Translations under genes and position numbers: made by a program
Notes under the pieces: model-generated
What the model was told of the DNA's origin: nothing
The model's database searches: none
What the model saw: only the letters and a program-made list of their open reading frames with translations
Shown: positions 16,381 to 24,111 of the stretch, piece by piece
How the letters are laid out: every line of letters starts with the position of its first letter
Numbering within the stretch: position 1 is the stretch's first letter
Source of the DNA: Desulfoscipio geothermicus
Lineage (GTDB): Bacteria > Bacillota > Desulfotomaculia > Desulfotomaculales > Desulfallaceae
DNA: 50,231 nucleotides
NCBI GenBank assembly: GCA_016841905.1
Contig: JAENYF010000024.1
Span: forward strand, 1-50,231
Reading direction: 5' to 3'

Positions 16381-17208
16381 TTAGCTGATCTCTTCTGATT
16401 GAATATCCATGATCGTTACATTAATAAAATTCACTGTTAAACCAGTCATATTTTCCAGCTGCAATTTAACCACCTGCTGTATTTCTTTGCTAATGTGATC
16501 TAGTTTATAATTTATACTTACCACCACGTATAGCTCGATAGTAACGTCTTGGTCATCCCTGATGATATGAGTATGCTTTACCGCAACCACGCCGGGAACA
16601 GTCAAAGCCGCATAGTTCACTATAGACACCAGAGCTCCTTGAGAAATGCTGAACTTACCATATAAAGTAAAGGTAGGCCTCACTACTGACTGTTCTGACC
16701 AGCTGCGCCGGTCCTTTTGTCCATGACGGCGCATAAAAACCTGCAAAGGGTGAATTATACTTTCGGGAAAACCTTTTTTTACTTCAATAATCGGTGCCGG
16801 AATGACATGCTTGCTGTGCTGGGTACGCATAATGCGTGCTTTTCTAATCTCCTTGGCCGAGGCGATTTGAGCAATATTAATATATTCTTTGATCCCGGGC
16901 AACCCTAAACCTGCTGCTATTTTATTCGTCATGCCCTTGGAGGTGCCAAGAATTAATATTTTTTGTGGAGCTTGCTCGGCAATAGCTTCACCGGCAGTTT
17001 CTCTATGTTCTGGGTCTGTAAAAAGAGCTGTTTTTATAGCCCCGATTCGGGTGGGTTGTTTCTTGGCGGACATACCGGCAATAATTTTATTACCTTTAAT
17101 AATTAGTCCGTCATCGATAATGATCTCACAACCAAAACGGGCGGCTAGCATTACTGCCCGGTAGCTTTTACCCGTACCGCTAGGCCCCACCAGTGCGTAA
17201 ACTTCCAA
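16381..17208 (-). CDS. P-loop ATPase fused to an Asp23/Gls24 domain
   Basis: 275 aa. The N-terminal half has a clear Walker A loop (VGPSGTGKS at about 7-15), then DDGLIIKGNKIIAG near 32, which resembles ATPase motifs acting on a bound ligand, and ILILGTSKG near 84. The C-terminal part, from about residue 175, is an Asp23/Gls24 (DUF322) domain, with GALVSIVNYAALTVPGV and VTIELYVVVSINYKL. Asp23 proteins are small, abundant envelope-associated factors; joining one to an ATPase suggests an energy-dependent or regulated form. The gene is alone on the minus strand between convergent and divergent neighbours. The function is unknown; a sporulation or envelope role would fit the organism. Confidence 0.8.
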   Translation of the reverse strand: MEVYALVGPSGTGKSYRAVMLAARFGCEIIIDDGLIIKGNKIIAGMSAKKQPTRIGAIKTALFTDPEHRETAGEAIAEQAPQKILILGTSKGMTNKIAAGLGLPGIKEYINIAQIASAKEIRKARIMRTQHSKHVIPAPIIEVKKGFPESIIHPLQVFMRRHGQKDRRSWSEQSVVRPTFTLYGKFSISQGALVSIVNYAALTVPGVVAVKHTHIIRDDQDVTIELYVVVSINYKLDHISKEIQQVVKLQLENMTGLTVNFINVTIMDIQSEEIS

Positions 17209-17361
17209 CCAAATCCCTCATTCCTCAGTGTTTTATTGCTAACCAGCACCAAAAAATATATACTTTGATCTAAGAGTTGTCTAGTTTGTTTATTATTATA
17301 TATTATCAATATACATATATTACATACCTATGCAATTTTATTTCAGAGGATGGAGTTAGGC

Positions 17362-17793
17362 ATGGCTGCACTTTTTTTAGAAATATTACAAGAAGAATTT
17401 AACTTCACCGAGCAAGATACCCAATTAATGAGCAAAACCTTACGCCAGCAAAACCGTACCGACCGCAGATATTATTTCCAGAACATCAAAGTTCGAGAAA
17501 GAAAATTCATTCATTGCTTAAAGCAACGTTACCAAGCCCTTGAGTCTGATGGACATAAGCAATGGCTAGACGCATTGCTACAGAGTATGTTGGACCGGGG
17601 CGGTGAACCGGATCTCAGCGACGCCTTGGTTATGAAAATAATCGGACCATTGACGGTGTATAACCAGTTACGTTTAAAATCCGACAGCGAAGGTGTCAAA
17701 TTAAAGCTGCTGGTCAATTTTGGCGGGATGGGTACCGTAATTATGCTTGTTGGCGTTATAACCGCACTGGTTCTGTATTTGCTGGCACGTTAA
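17362..17793 (+). CDS. Hypothetical protein with C-terminal membrane segment
   Basis: 143 aa, family not recognised. It is rich in charged and Gln residues up to about 115 and ends with one hydrophobic helix (MGTVIMLVGVITALVLYLL), so it is probably a tail-anchored or single-pass membrane protein facing the cytoplasm. ATG 17362 is preferred, with GGAG (17352-17355) 6 nt upstream; ATG 17350 abuts its purine tract. It is divergent from the P-loop/Asp23 gene, with a very AT-rich 150-bp promoter region between them. Confidence 0.7.
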   Translation: MAALFLEILQEEFNFTEQDTQLMSKTLRQQNRTDRRYYFQNIKVRERKFIHCLKQRYQALESDGHKQWLDALLQSMLDRGGEPDLSDALVMKIIGPLTVYNQLRLKSDSEGVKLKLLVNFGGMGTVIMLVGVITALVLYLLAR

Positions 17794-17828
17794 AATCAAT
17801 TAACTTCAGGGAGCTATTGATTTTATGT

Positions 17829-18060
17829 CATGAAATCACCGCGATAGTGAAGCAATTAAAGCTTTTCTGGCCACCGACCCATTACCATGGGTGATGCGGC
17901 GATACTAATATCCGCTTTTCTCAAGCTGCCGCTGGCTGTGGCCATATGGCAGGGAACGATGAATTCCCGGCCAGAGCTAATATTTTATTGGACAGATTTG
18001 TCCCATCAGCTGACCATAACCGCCCTGTAGGTACTAGGCTGTACACTGGCCCAGAAATTG
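17829..18060 (+). pseudogene. Remnant of a DUF3786-like protein
   Basis: No intact ORF. Read with two frame changes the DNA gives HYHGDAAILISAFLKLPLA, then VAIWQG, then NDEFPARANILLDRFVP. This resembles the C-terminal DUF3786 core (GDAA, Pro-rich strand, W-x-G-D-x-EFPA-x-ANILFD). The breaks lie near 17890 and 17960. The 5' part is gone. It may be decay, or less likely sequencing error. Confidence 0.45.
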
Positions 18061-18076
18061 CTCAGTCCAGAGTAGT

Positions 18077-18104
18077 AAAAAAGCCGGCTTTTTGCCCGGC
18101 TTTT
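18077..18104 (-). terminator. Terminator of the CBM25-like gene
   Basis: On the minus strand AAAAGCCGG pairs with CCGGCTTTTTT, with a GCAAAAAG loop. It overlaps the stop codon of the gene at 18103-18423. Confidence 0.85.
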
Positions 18105-18423
18105 AAGTAATCCGATATATCCAGTTGGAACCGTTGTTATTATCCCAGTTTTGGGCATTATCCCGGAAGCAAAAATTAAACTGCTTGTCTTTAACATCAA
18201 CATTATGCTCCCAGCCTTCGCTGGTCTTTTCCATCTGATAATCTTTGGCATCGCTCCATTCCTCTGCTCCGCCAGCACTGGCATGCATCCAAATTTGATT
18301 AGCACCGCCCTGCTTTAACATGCCGGTGTACCTGATCCGTATTTCTTTGCCGTCCTGTCTCAACGGTTTAACTTGCACACCCTGGATTGGCGGGGAAAAG
18401 GTAAACGGACTTAATGTACTCAT
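18103..18423 (-). CDS. Carbohydrate-binding (CBM25-like) single-domain protein
   Basis: 106 aa. The whole protein is one beta-rich domain with the pattern of CBM25/26 starch-binding modules: IRYTGMLKQGGANQIWMHA, then MEKTSEGWEHNVDV and FNFCFRDNAQNWDNNNG at the end. There is no catalytic domain and no signal peptide, so it is cytoplasmic, perhaps bound to internal glycogen or to spore contents. GGAGGTGGCCT directly precedes the ATG. It is a single gene with its own terminator. Small stand-alone proteins of this kind occur in Firmicutes; the ligand is not established here. Confidence 0.8.
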   Translation of the reverse strand: MSTLSPFTFSPPIQGVQVKPLRQDGKEIRIRYTGMLKQGGANQIWMHASAGGAEEWSDAKDYQMEKTSEGWEHNVDVKDKQFNFCFRDNAQNWDNNNGSNWIYRIT

Positions 18424-18695
18424 AGGCCACCTCCTTTTTTCTGTTCACGATTAGTTTAAACAAAAATAATCTATTTATTAATTTTGCGGGCACAAAAGTG
18501 GCGACTTAGTTGTTCAAGAGCAATCACCACTACGTACCAGCCCGACCACGTACTGCCGGCTAGGCGACCAGCCCATTAAACAAGCGATGCGACGAGCTGG
18601 CTTTAGCTGTCAGGCGGTGATGTGAACCGGTCAAGACGGTGCATGCTGCCAACCAACGACTGCTTTTTTTGCTTATTAAAACCAAAAGACGGCAT
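18424..18695. other. Intergenic stretch without recognisable features
   Basis: Between the CBM25-like gene and the decayed transporter. No ORF with a start, and no clear hairpin with a T-run. A promoter for the CBM gene should lie near 18440-18490, which is AT-rich. Confidence 0.4.
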
Positions 18696-19605
18696 TTACC
18701 TGTCTTTTACGATTAGAGCTTTATTCCGCTTTTGCGGAACGGTTACAAGCAACACTCCTAATAAAATGAGTACTCCGCCAATAAAGAAATTCAAATCCAG
18801 GTGTTCATCAAGCCATAACCAGCCCAAGAAGGAGCCCACTACTGGTTGGAAAAAGAAGAATAGCGAATCAGCACCCATCAGTTCCATACCCTTGTTCCAC
18901 AGAAAATAAGCAAAGGCCGTAGCTACAATACCAATATACAAAACTCCCAATAAACTAAGTAGTAGTTATTCAAGATGATCTGGCTTGTTTGCAGTTCCCA
19001 GATCATGAACGGGGTTGTAAAAATAACGGCAAATAAGATGGCATAGGTAGTAATAGTTAATGTGGAAAACTTGTAAGACGCTAGTTTAACATACACAGAC
19101 AATAAATCCCAGGTTATTGCAGCAACAACAAGAAAGACATTTCCCCAAAAGTTATGGCCCAGGTTGGAACTCCAGCCGACAATAATTGCAACACCAAAAG
19201 TAGCTATGATTAGCGAAAAAAATTTACGAACAGTAAGTGTTTCTTGTAAGACAAAGCGAGCAAATATAACCGTAAAGGCCGGGGTTGCCGAAGTGATAAG
19301 AGCACCCGTATGGGCATCTGAAAGTTTTGTGCCGATAAATTGACAAGAAATCGATAAAAAATATCCGACGAACCCAATCCAGCCAAAAGCGACCAGTCGC
19401 CCCTGACGAATTTGGTAGGTGTGTCTGTTTTACGCTGCACTATTTTTAAAATTATATATAAAAAAACAAACGCAATACTATATCTTAGCCAAACAAGGGT
19501 CAAGGGAGGGATAAAGTCGAGTACATATTTACTTACTACATACAAAGCGCCCCAGATAATAGCTGCTGAGGATAAACATATTGCCCCTAAAACGGTGTTG
19601 CACAT
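18696..19605 (-). pseudogene. EamA/DMT-family transporter, broken by two frameshifts
   Basis: The minus strand encodes a full-length 10-TM drug/metabolite transporter only if two frame changes are allowed. Part 1 (from ATG 19605) has IWGALYVVSKYVLDFIPP and VWLRYSIAF. Part 2 runs in another frame from about 19388 with GALITSATPAFTVIFARF and RKFFSLIIATFGVAI. Part 3 resumes near 18955 with IGIVATAFAYFLWNKGMELM to the stop at 18696. No residues seem to be lost at either break, which suggests recent decay or sequencing error. EamA proteins export metabolites or amino acids; the substrate is unknown. Confidence 0.8.
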
Positions 19606-19823
19606 TTTATATTTTCCTCCGTCATTTTAATGAATTAAATCGACAATCTTCTAAAACGGGGCAATTCAAAAGCTTAGCTGGTCATCACCATCCCATGAAT
19701 GAACTGTAATACGTAGCCTTCTCGGGCAAAATATTTATTATAACATAAAAGTTTAGAGTTGGGATTAAGCTAAGTGTGTGATTACGCGACGCTAGATTCA
19801 TCGATATAATCTCGTTTTAGGTA

Positions 19824-19860
19824 TAAAAAAACAAACCCCTTTGTTAAATCAGGTTTGTTT
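19824..19860 (-). terminator. Terminator of tRNA-Pro
   Basis: On the minus strand AAACAAACC (19860-19852) pairs with GGTTTGTTT, followed by a T-run. It starts 3 nt after the tRNA CCA end. Confidence 0.85.
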
Positions 19861-19863
19861 TTG

Positions 19864-19940
19864 TGGTCGGGGCGACAGGATTTGAACCTGCGACCTTACG
19901 GTCCCGAACCGTACGCGCTACCAAACTGCGCTACGCCCCG
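19864..19940 (-). tRNA. tRNA-Pro (anticodon CGG)
   Basis: 77 nt on the minus strand. The acceptor stem begins CGGGGCG and ends CGCCCCG-A-CCA (CCA encoded). The D-arm is GCGCAGTTTGGTAGCGC. The anticodon stem is TACGG/CCGTA with loop TTCGGGA, giving CGG at positions 34-36. The T-arm contains GGTTCAAATCC. Confidence 0.97.
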
Positions 19941-20046
19941 GTAATGATCATTTTTCAAACAAACATTATGATAACAAAACTCAACCCTATTGTCAATGAC
20001 AAATTAGCTCTTAGTTTAACATCTTGGCTAGTTGATCATTTTTATT

Positions 20047-20074
20047 TTCACTGTTTAGCTATTAATGCTATAAT
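20047..20074 (+). promoter_or_regulatory. Candidate sigma-A promoter of adk
   Basis: -35 TTCACT (20047-20052), 16-nt spacer, -10 TATAAT (20069-20074), about 60 nt before the adk start. The -10 is a perfect consensus. Confidence 0.6.
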
Positions 20075-20133
20075 GTGCATAAGTTGATTATTTTTTGCAT
20101 TAATTCTTGTCACATTTGTAGGAGGGAGTTATT

Positions 20134-20778
20134 TTGAATCTTTTAATCATGGGTCCTCCCGGAGCCGGCAAGGGCACTCAAGCCGAAGTTCTGGTCAAAG
20201 AATTAAACATTACCCATATCTCTACCGGTGACATGTTCCGGGTAGCTATACAAGAAGGCACTGAAATGGGTATGAAGGCTAAGGAATATATGGATAAGGG
20301 TGCTCTGGTTCCTGACGAAGTAGTTATTGGCTTGGTCAAGGACCGCCTGGCCAAACCGGATTGCGCCAGTGGTTTCTTGCTGGACGGTTTTCCCCGCACC
20401 CTTAAGCAGGCCAAAGCTTTAGACGCCACCCTGCAGGAAATGGGTATTAGGCTGGATGACGTAATTAACATAGAGGTGCCCCGGAAAAAATTGATAGCCC
20501 GCGTTACCGGCCGCCGGGTCTGCCGCAGCTGTGGAGCCAGTTACCATGTGCTCTTTAACCGACCCGAAGTAGAAGGTAAATGCAACAGCTGCGGCGGTGA
20601 GCTGTACCAGCGCAGTGACGACAACGAAGAAGCGGCAGGCTATCGACTGGATGTTTACGAAGCTCAAACCCAACCGCTGGTTGATTATTACGCTACCCAG
20701 GGCTTGCTCAGGAATATTAATGGCGATCAGGATATTAATAAAGTACTCAAGAATATATTAGCCAGCTTAATAAAATAA
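20134..20778 (+). CDS. adk: Adenylate kinase (zinc-LID type)
   Basis: 214 aa. It catalyses ATP + AMP = 2 ADP in the cytoplasm. P-loop GPPGAGKGT at 7-15, the AMP-binding TGDMFR near 31, [10 protein letters not shown] near 81, and a zinc-binding LID with four Cys (C130, C133, C150, C153; CRSC and CNSC). The length is typical of long bacterial Adk. TTG start with GGAGGGAG upstream. In most Firmicutes adk sits between secY and map in the ribosomal protein operon; here it stands alone with its own promoter, so it may be a relocated or second copy. Confidence 0.96.
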   Translation: MNLLIMGPPGAGKGTQAEVLVKELNITHISTGDMFRVAIQEGTEMGMKAKEYMDKGALVPDEVVIGLVKDRLAKPDCASGFLLDGFPRTLKQAKALDATLQEMGIRLDDVINIEVPRKKLIARVTGRRVCRSCGASYHVLFNRPEVEGKCNSCGGELYQRSDDNEEAAGYRLDVYEAQTQPLVDYYATQGLLRNINGDQDINKVLKNILASLIK

Positions 20779-21058
20779 TTATCACAGCCCCTGTATTATG
20801 ATTGCTCCATTAAAACTTCATTAATTACTTGCACTTAACAGGGGAGCAGTTCATTAATCGGGGGCTGTTTGAAACTATAGTGCTAAATGTGATACCATAC
20901 ATCCCTTGTTGTTTAACCCAAACAATACCTCTCACATTAGAGCTTCCGCAATTCCGGCATCCCCTTATGTACCTAAATAAGTCTCCACTTCTACTCAAGG
21001 CAATTTCCGTTAGGCTAGACTAATTTAGTCAAAAGATTCTTATTTTTTCATGCATGCA
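20779..21058. other. Gap after adk
   Basis: No convincing gene. CCCCTGT near 20789 and ACAGGGG near 20838 form a distant inverted repeat. The right half (about 20940-21020) looks like decayed coding DNA of unknown origin that lies ahead of the livF remnant. Confidence 0.35.
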
Positions 21059-21566
21059 GGAATATTGACGCCGCATAAAGTTGTGGAAGCAGGTATATCA
21101 CTGACCAGAGGGGAGAAGGGTTTTTTCTCGCATGACTGTACTCGAAAACTTGGTCATGGGTGCATATCTCAAAAAAAGCAGAGTCGAAATAAAGGAATCA
21201 ATTGAAAGAGTTTTTGACCGCTTTACCCGGCTTAAGGAGCGCAGAAATCAGCTGGCGGGCACACTAAGCGGCGGAGAGCAGCAGATGCTGGCCATTGGCC
21301 GGGCGCTGATATCCAAACCCAAACTGCTTCTAATGGACGAACCTTCGATGGGCCTTGCCCCCATGCTGGTACAGGAGATATTTTCCATCGCCAAGGAGAT
21401 TAACCAATCGGGCACCACAATTTTATTGGTTGAGCAAAATGCATACATGGCCTTATCCATAGCTCAACACGCTTATGTTTTAGAGACCGGTGCCATTGTG
21501 CTCCAGGGTACAGCCGAAGAAATGGCCAACAACCCCGAAGTAAAGAAAGCCTACCTGGACGAGTGA
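21059..21566 (+). pseudogene. Truncated LivF-type ABC transporter ATPase
   Basis: The open part (from ATG 21132, 144 aa) matches the C-terminal two thirds of LivF, the branched-chain amino acid ABC ATPase: MTVLENLVMGAYL, signature LSGGEQQMLAIGRAL, Walker B LLLMDEPSMGLAP, and the H-loop region. The Walker A half is missing. Upstream, another frame still encodes PHKVVEAGIS (from about 21062), the LivF segment just before, so the gene broke by frameshift and 5' deletion. No livG, livH, livM or livK is nearby. Without Walker A it cannot act as an ATPase, though a short protein could be made. Confidence 0.8.
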
Positions 21567-21705
21567 GACTGGCAATACTTTAACGTAAATCAGACAACCA
21601 TTACAACCCTATATAATTATTACAATAGTAAGCTAGCTATTTCTTTGATAATTAGGTAAAGTTAAGATAATAATATTCAAAAAAACGATATTGGGGGTTA
21701 GAAAA

Positions 21706-22632
21706 GTGAGCCTATACGATGTAACCATCATCGGAGGCGGTCCGGCCGGATTGGCCGCAGGAATCTACTCTGCCAGGGCGGCCTTAAATACACTGCTGCT
21801 GGAAAAGGGTATGCCCGGGGGCCTAGCTGCCAGTACTGAATTTATCGAAAATTACCCGGGGTTTGCCGAGGGCGCAGGCGGCCCAGAATTAATGATGCAG
21901 ATGGATGCCCAAGCACGCAGGTTTGGCACCGAGGTACAATCAGCCACCGCTGAAAGGATCGAAGCAGGTGAAGGCTATTTTACTATACATACCGATGAAG
22001 GAGTTATTACCACTAAAACTATTATCCTTGCCACCGGTGCTCAGTCGAAAAAGCTTAATATTCCGGGTGAAGAAGAATTCCACGGCCGCGGTGTTTCCTA
22101 TTGCGCCACCTGTGACGGTGCCTTTTTTAGAGACAAGGAAGTTGCCGTAATTGGCGGCGGCAACTCAGCGATAGAGGAGGCACTATATTTAACTAAATTC
22201 GCCAGTAAGGTGCATATCCTTCACCGCCGAGGCGAGCTAAGGGCTACAAAAATATTACAGCAGCGGGCACTGGAGCATGAGAAAATAGTTATGCACTGGC
22301 ACAGCGTAGTGGAAAGTATTTCTGGGCAGGCCACCGTTAATGAGATAACTGTCAAGGATGTCCGCAGTGGAGAAACCAAGCCACTGGCTGTGCAGGGTAT
22401 TTTTGTTTACGTTGGCACCCAACCGGTATCCGCTCTTGTAACCGGGTTGATTAAACTTGACGAGCGTGGCTATATCATAACTGATGAAAACATGCATACC
22501 TCTCAACCAGGCATTTTTGCCGCCGGCGACATCAGGCAAAAACTCCTCCGCCAGGTAGTCACCGCTGTAGCGGATGGTGCCATAGCCGCTGTAGCCGCAG
22601 AGAAATATATCGACGCTCTACAAAAAAAATAG
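21706..22632 (+). CDS. trxB: Thioredoxin reductase
   Basis: 308 aa flavoprotein that reduces thioredoxin with NAD(P)H. N-terminal FAD loop VTIIGGGPAGLAAGIYSAR (near 6), redox-active CATC disulfide near 133-136 (YCATCDGAFF), NAD(P) loop VIGGGNSAIEEALYL near 150, and C-terminal FAD motif GIFAAGDIR near 276. The loop after the nucleotide site reads HILHRRGELRA, so NADPH use is plausible but not certain. GTG 21706 has GGGGG 8 nt upstream; the earlier TTG at 21691 overlaps that site. It is followed by a terminator. No trxA is adjacent. Confidence 0.95.
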   Translation: MSLYDVTIIGGGPAGLAAGIYSARAALNTLLLEKGMPGGLAASTEFIENYPGFAEGAGGPELMMQMDAQARRFGTEVQSATAERIEAGEGYFTIHTDEGVITTKTIILATGAQSKKLNIPGEEEFHGRGVSYCATCDGAFFRDKEVAVIGGGNSAIEEALYLTKFASKVHILHRRGELRATKILQQRALEHEKIVMHWHSVVESISGQATVNEITVKDVRSGETKPLAVQGIFVYVGTQPVSALVTGLIKLDERGYIITDENMHTSQPGIFAAGDIRQKLLRQVVTAVADGAIAAVAAEKYIDALQKK

Positions 22633-22656
22633 CTGCAGGCATCTCTACAGCAGCCA

Positions 22657-22688
22657 GCCCTCCCGGAAAATAACGGGGGGGGTTTTTT
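22657..22688 (+). terminator. trxB terminator
   Basis: CCCTCCCG (22658-22665) pairs with CGGGGGGG across GAAAATAA, followed by six T. Confidence 0.88.
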
Positions 22689-22871
22689 ATTGGACAATAG
22701 ACTTCGGTAAACAGGAATTCGACTCTTAACGGAGAAACTTGTATTATAGGTCTGTCTCTACACCAAAGTTATTGATCGGATATGCCGATGTACGCAACAT
22801 TAAGTCGTGCACCGGGCAAGGTTCATCAGTTGCCATAAATTGGCTCCAATTTACCAAGCAAGGAGAAAACA

Positions 22872-23150
22872 ATGAAGAGCAATCAATTACAAACTATCAA
22901 CGAGAACGAAATGAACGCTCAAGCTGTTTTGACACATTTACAGCAGCTAATTAGAGAATTTCAAAAATCCTCCATCTGCGCTGTCCAGGACAACAGCTAC
23001 GCCGCTTATCTACACGGGCAGATTTACGGGCTTGCCCTGGCCTTGCGTTTGCTTTACCCGGGACCTGGAAACTGGGGGGAAAGAGCAGCCCTGCTTGTTA
23101 GGTCGGTACTTACTGAACATCAATGTGATTGCCCGGAAGAAAACCACTAA
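22872..23150 (+). CDS. Small hypothetical protein
   Basis: 92 aa, family not recognised. Predominantly helical, with LTHLQQLIREFQ and HGQIYGLALALRLLYPGPG, and two Cys near the end (CDCPEE). AAGGAG is 9 nt before ATG 22872. No signal peptide. It is followed by a convergent gene with no space between the stops, so expression may be linked to its neighbour only by position. Confidence 0.65.
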   Translation: MKSNQLQTINENEMNAQAVLTHLQQLIREFQKSSICAVQDNSYAAYLHGQIYGLALALRLLYPGPGNWGERAALLVRSVLTEHQCDCPEENH

Positions 23151-24026
23151 TTAACGTTTAGGGCACGGGGTCATTATCTCATCTGGGATGTAAATACCCT
23201 TGTTTAGTAACGCCTGGTTGTCTGCAACCAAACTGCCCCTCCGTACATAAGCTAGCTCATGCTTAGTCAAGATGGTGCCGGTGGTGTAGACAAGCACGGT
23301 TGCAGCAGTATCGCGCGCCAGCTGCTTGATATCCGGATAATTTGACCAATACTGCAGTAGTGCTTCTGCTTCACCGATTATATCTCCAACATAAAGATAT
23401 ACTGTTCGCCGGCACTGGATAACGTCCCTACCAGATTTGGCTAATCCCTGAGCATTGAGCAGCCGCTCCAGGGAACTGTGTAACCTCGCAACATTACCTG
23501 GCTCCCCCTGGGCTAGTGTCTTTATCTCAACACAGACAACCATAGTTAACTTGTCCTGACCATGGGATATAAACAAACCGGCCGCACACGGCGGGAGCCA
23601 GTCCCTCACCAGTGGCCGGGTAAAATCAACCACCTGCCCGGCTTGTGCATAACCTGCGGCGATCCCCAGCTCATGCACAGTTTTTAAGGAGCATTGAGCA
23701 TCCTTTAATTCGGCCAGCTTGGCCGGCCAACCGACGCAATCCTTAACCACCTCAAGCTCGCTAGCTATGGCTGCGGCAGTTAAGGCATAACGCCCGGGCA
23801 AACCTCCCCCCGCAATCTCGATACTAATCGCTTCCTCCCTGCCTTTATACCATAGCTTGGCTATATACGCTATTCCCAATGCTGAAAAATCTATGCTCCG
23901 CCCAAAACCTCCCTGGCCAAACTGGCCATCCTTGATTACCTTCAGGTTTTCTTCCAGCCAATCTTTCCCCAGTATTAATTCCAGATTATCAAGGGCCTCG
24001 GCTATATTTACTATTTTCTGCGGCAC
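23151..24026 (-). CDS. Hypothetical protein, unknown family
   Basis: About 291 aa, no recognised domain. The start is taken as GTG 24026 (MPQKIVNIAEAL), with GGGAGATGATA just upstream; the frame stays open to 24191, but that would run into dinG on the other strand. Parts: an N-terminal helical region ending GKDWLEENL, a segment with AIAGGGLPGRYALTAAAIA-like small residues near 80-95, and a C-terminal alpha/beta part with VYLYVGDIIGEAEALLQYW. It is predicted cytoplasmic. Divergent from dinG, with about 85 bp between starts. Confidence 0.6.
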   Translation of the reverse strand: MPQKIVNIAEALDNLELILGKDWLEENLKVIKDGQFGQGGFGRSIDFSALGIAYIAKLWYKGREEAISIEIAGGGLPGRYALTAAAIASELEVVKDCVGWPAKLAELKDAQCSLKTVHELGIAAGYAQAGQVVDFTRPLVRDWLPPCAAGLFISHGQDKLTMVVCVEIKTLAQGEPGNVARLHSSLERLLNAQGLAKSGRDVIQCRRTVYLYVGDIIGEAEALLQYWSNYPDIKQLARDTAATVLVYTTGTILTKHELAYVRRGSLVADNQALLNKGIYIPDEIMTPCPKR

Positions 24027-24111
24027 GCTATCATCTCCCACGGTTAATGTAGCCTGTTCGAGCAGGATAAAGCAGTTACAGCAAGAATACATGTAATGAG
24101 AGCATGTATTT

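Noticed and set aside
19863-20087. Open frame beginning [18 protein letters not shown]
   Set aside because: It runs across tRNA-Pro; this string is a common artefact of translating tRNA genes.
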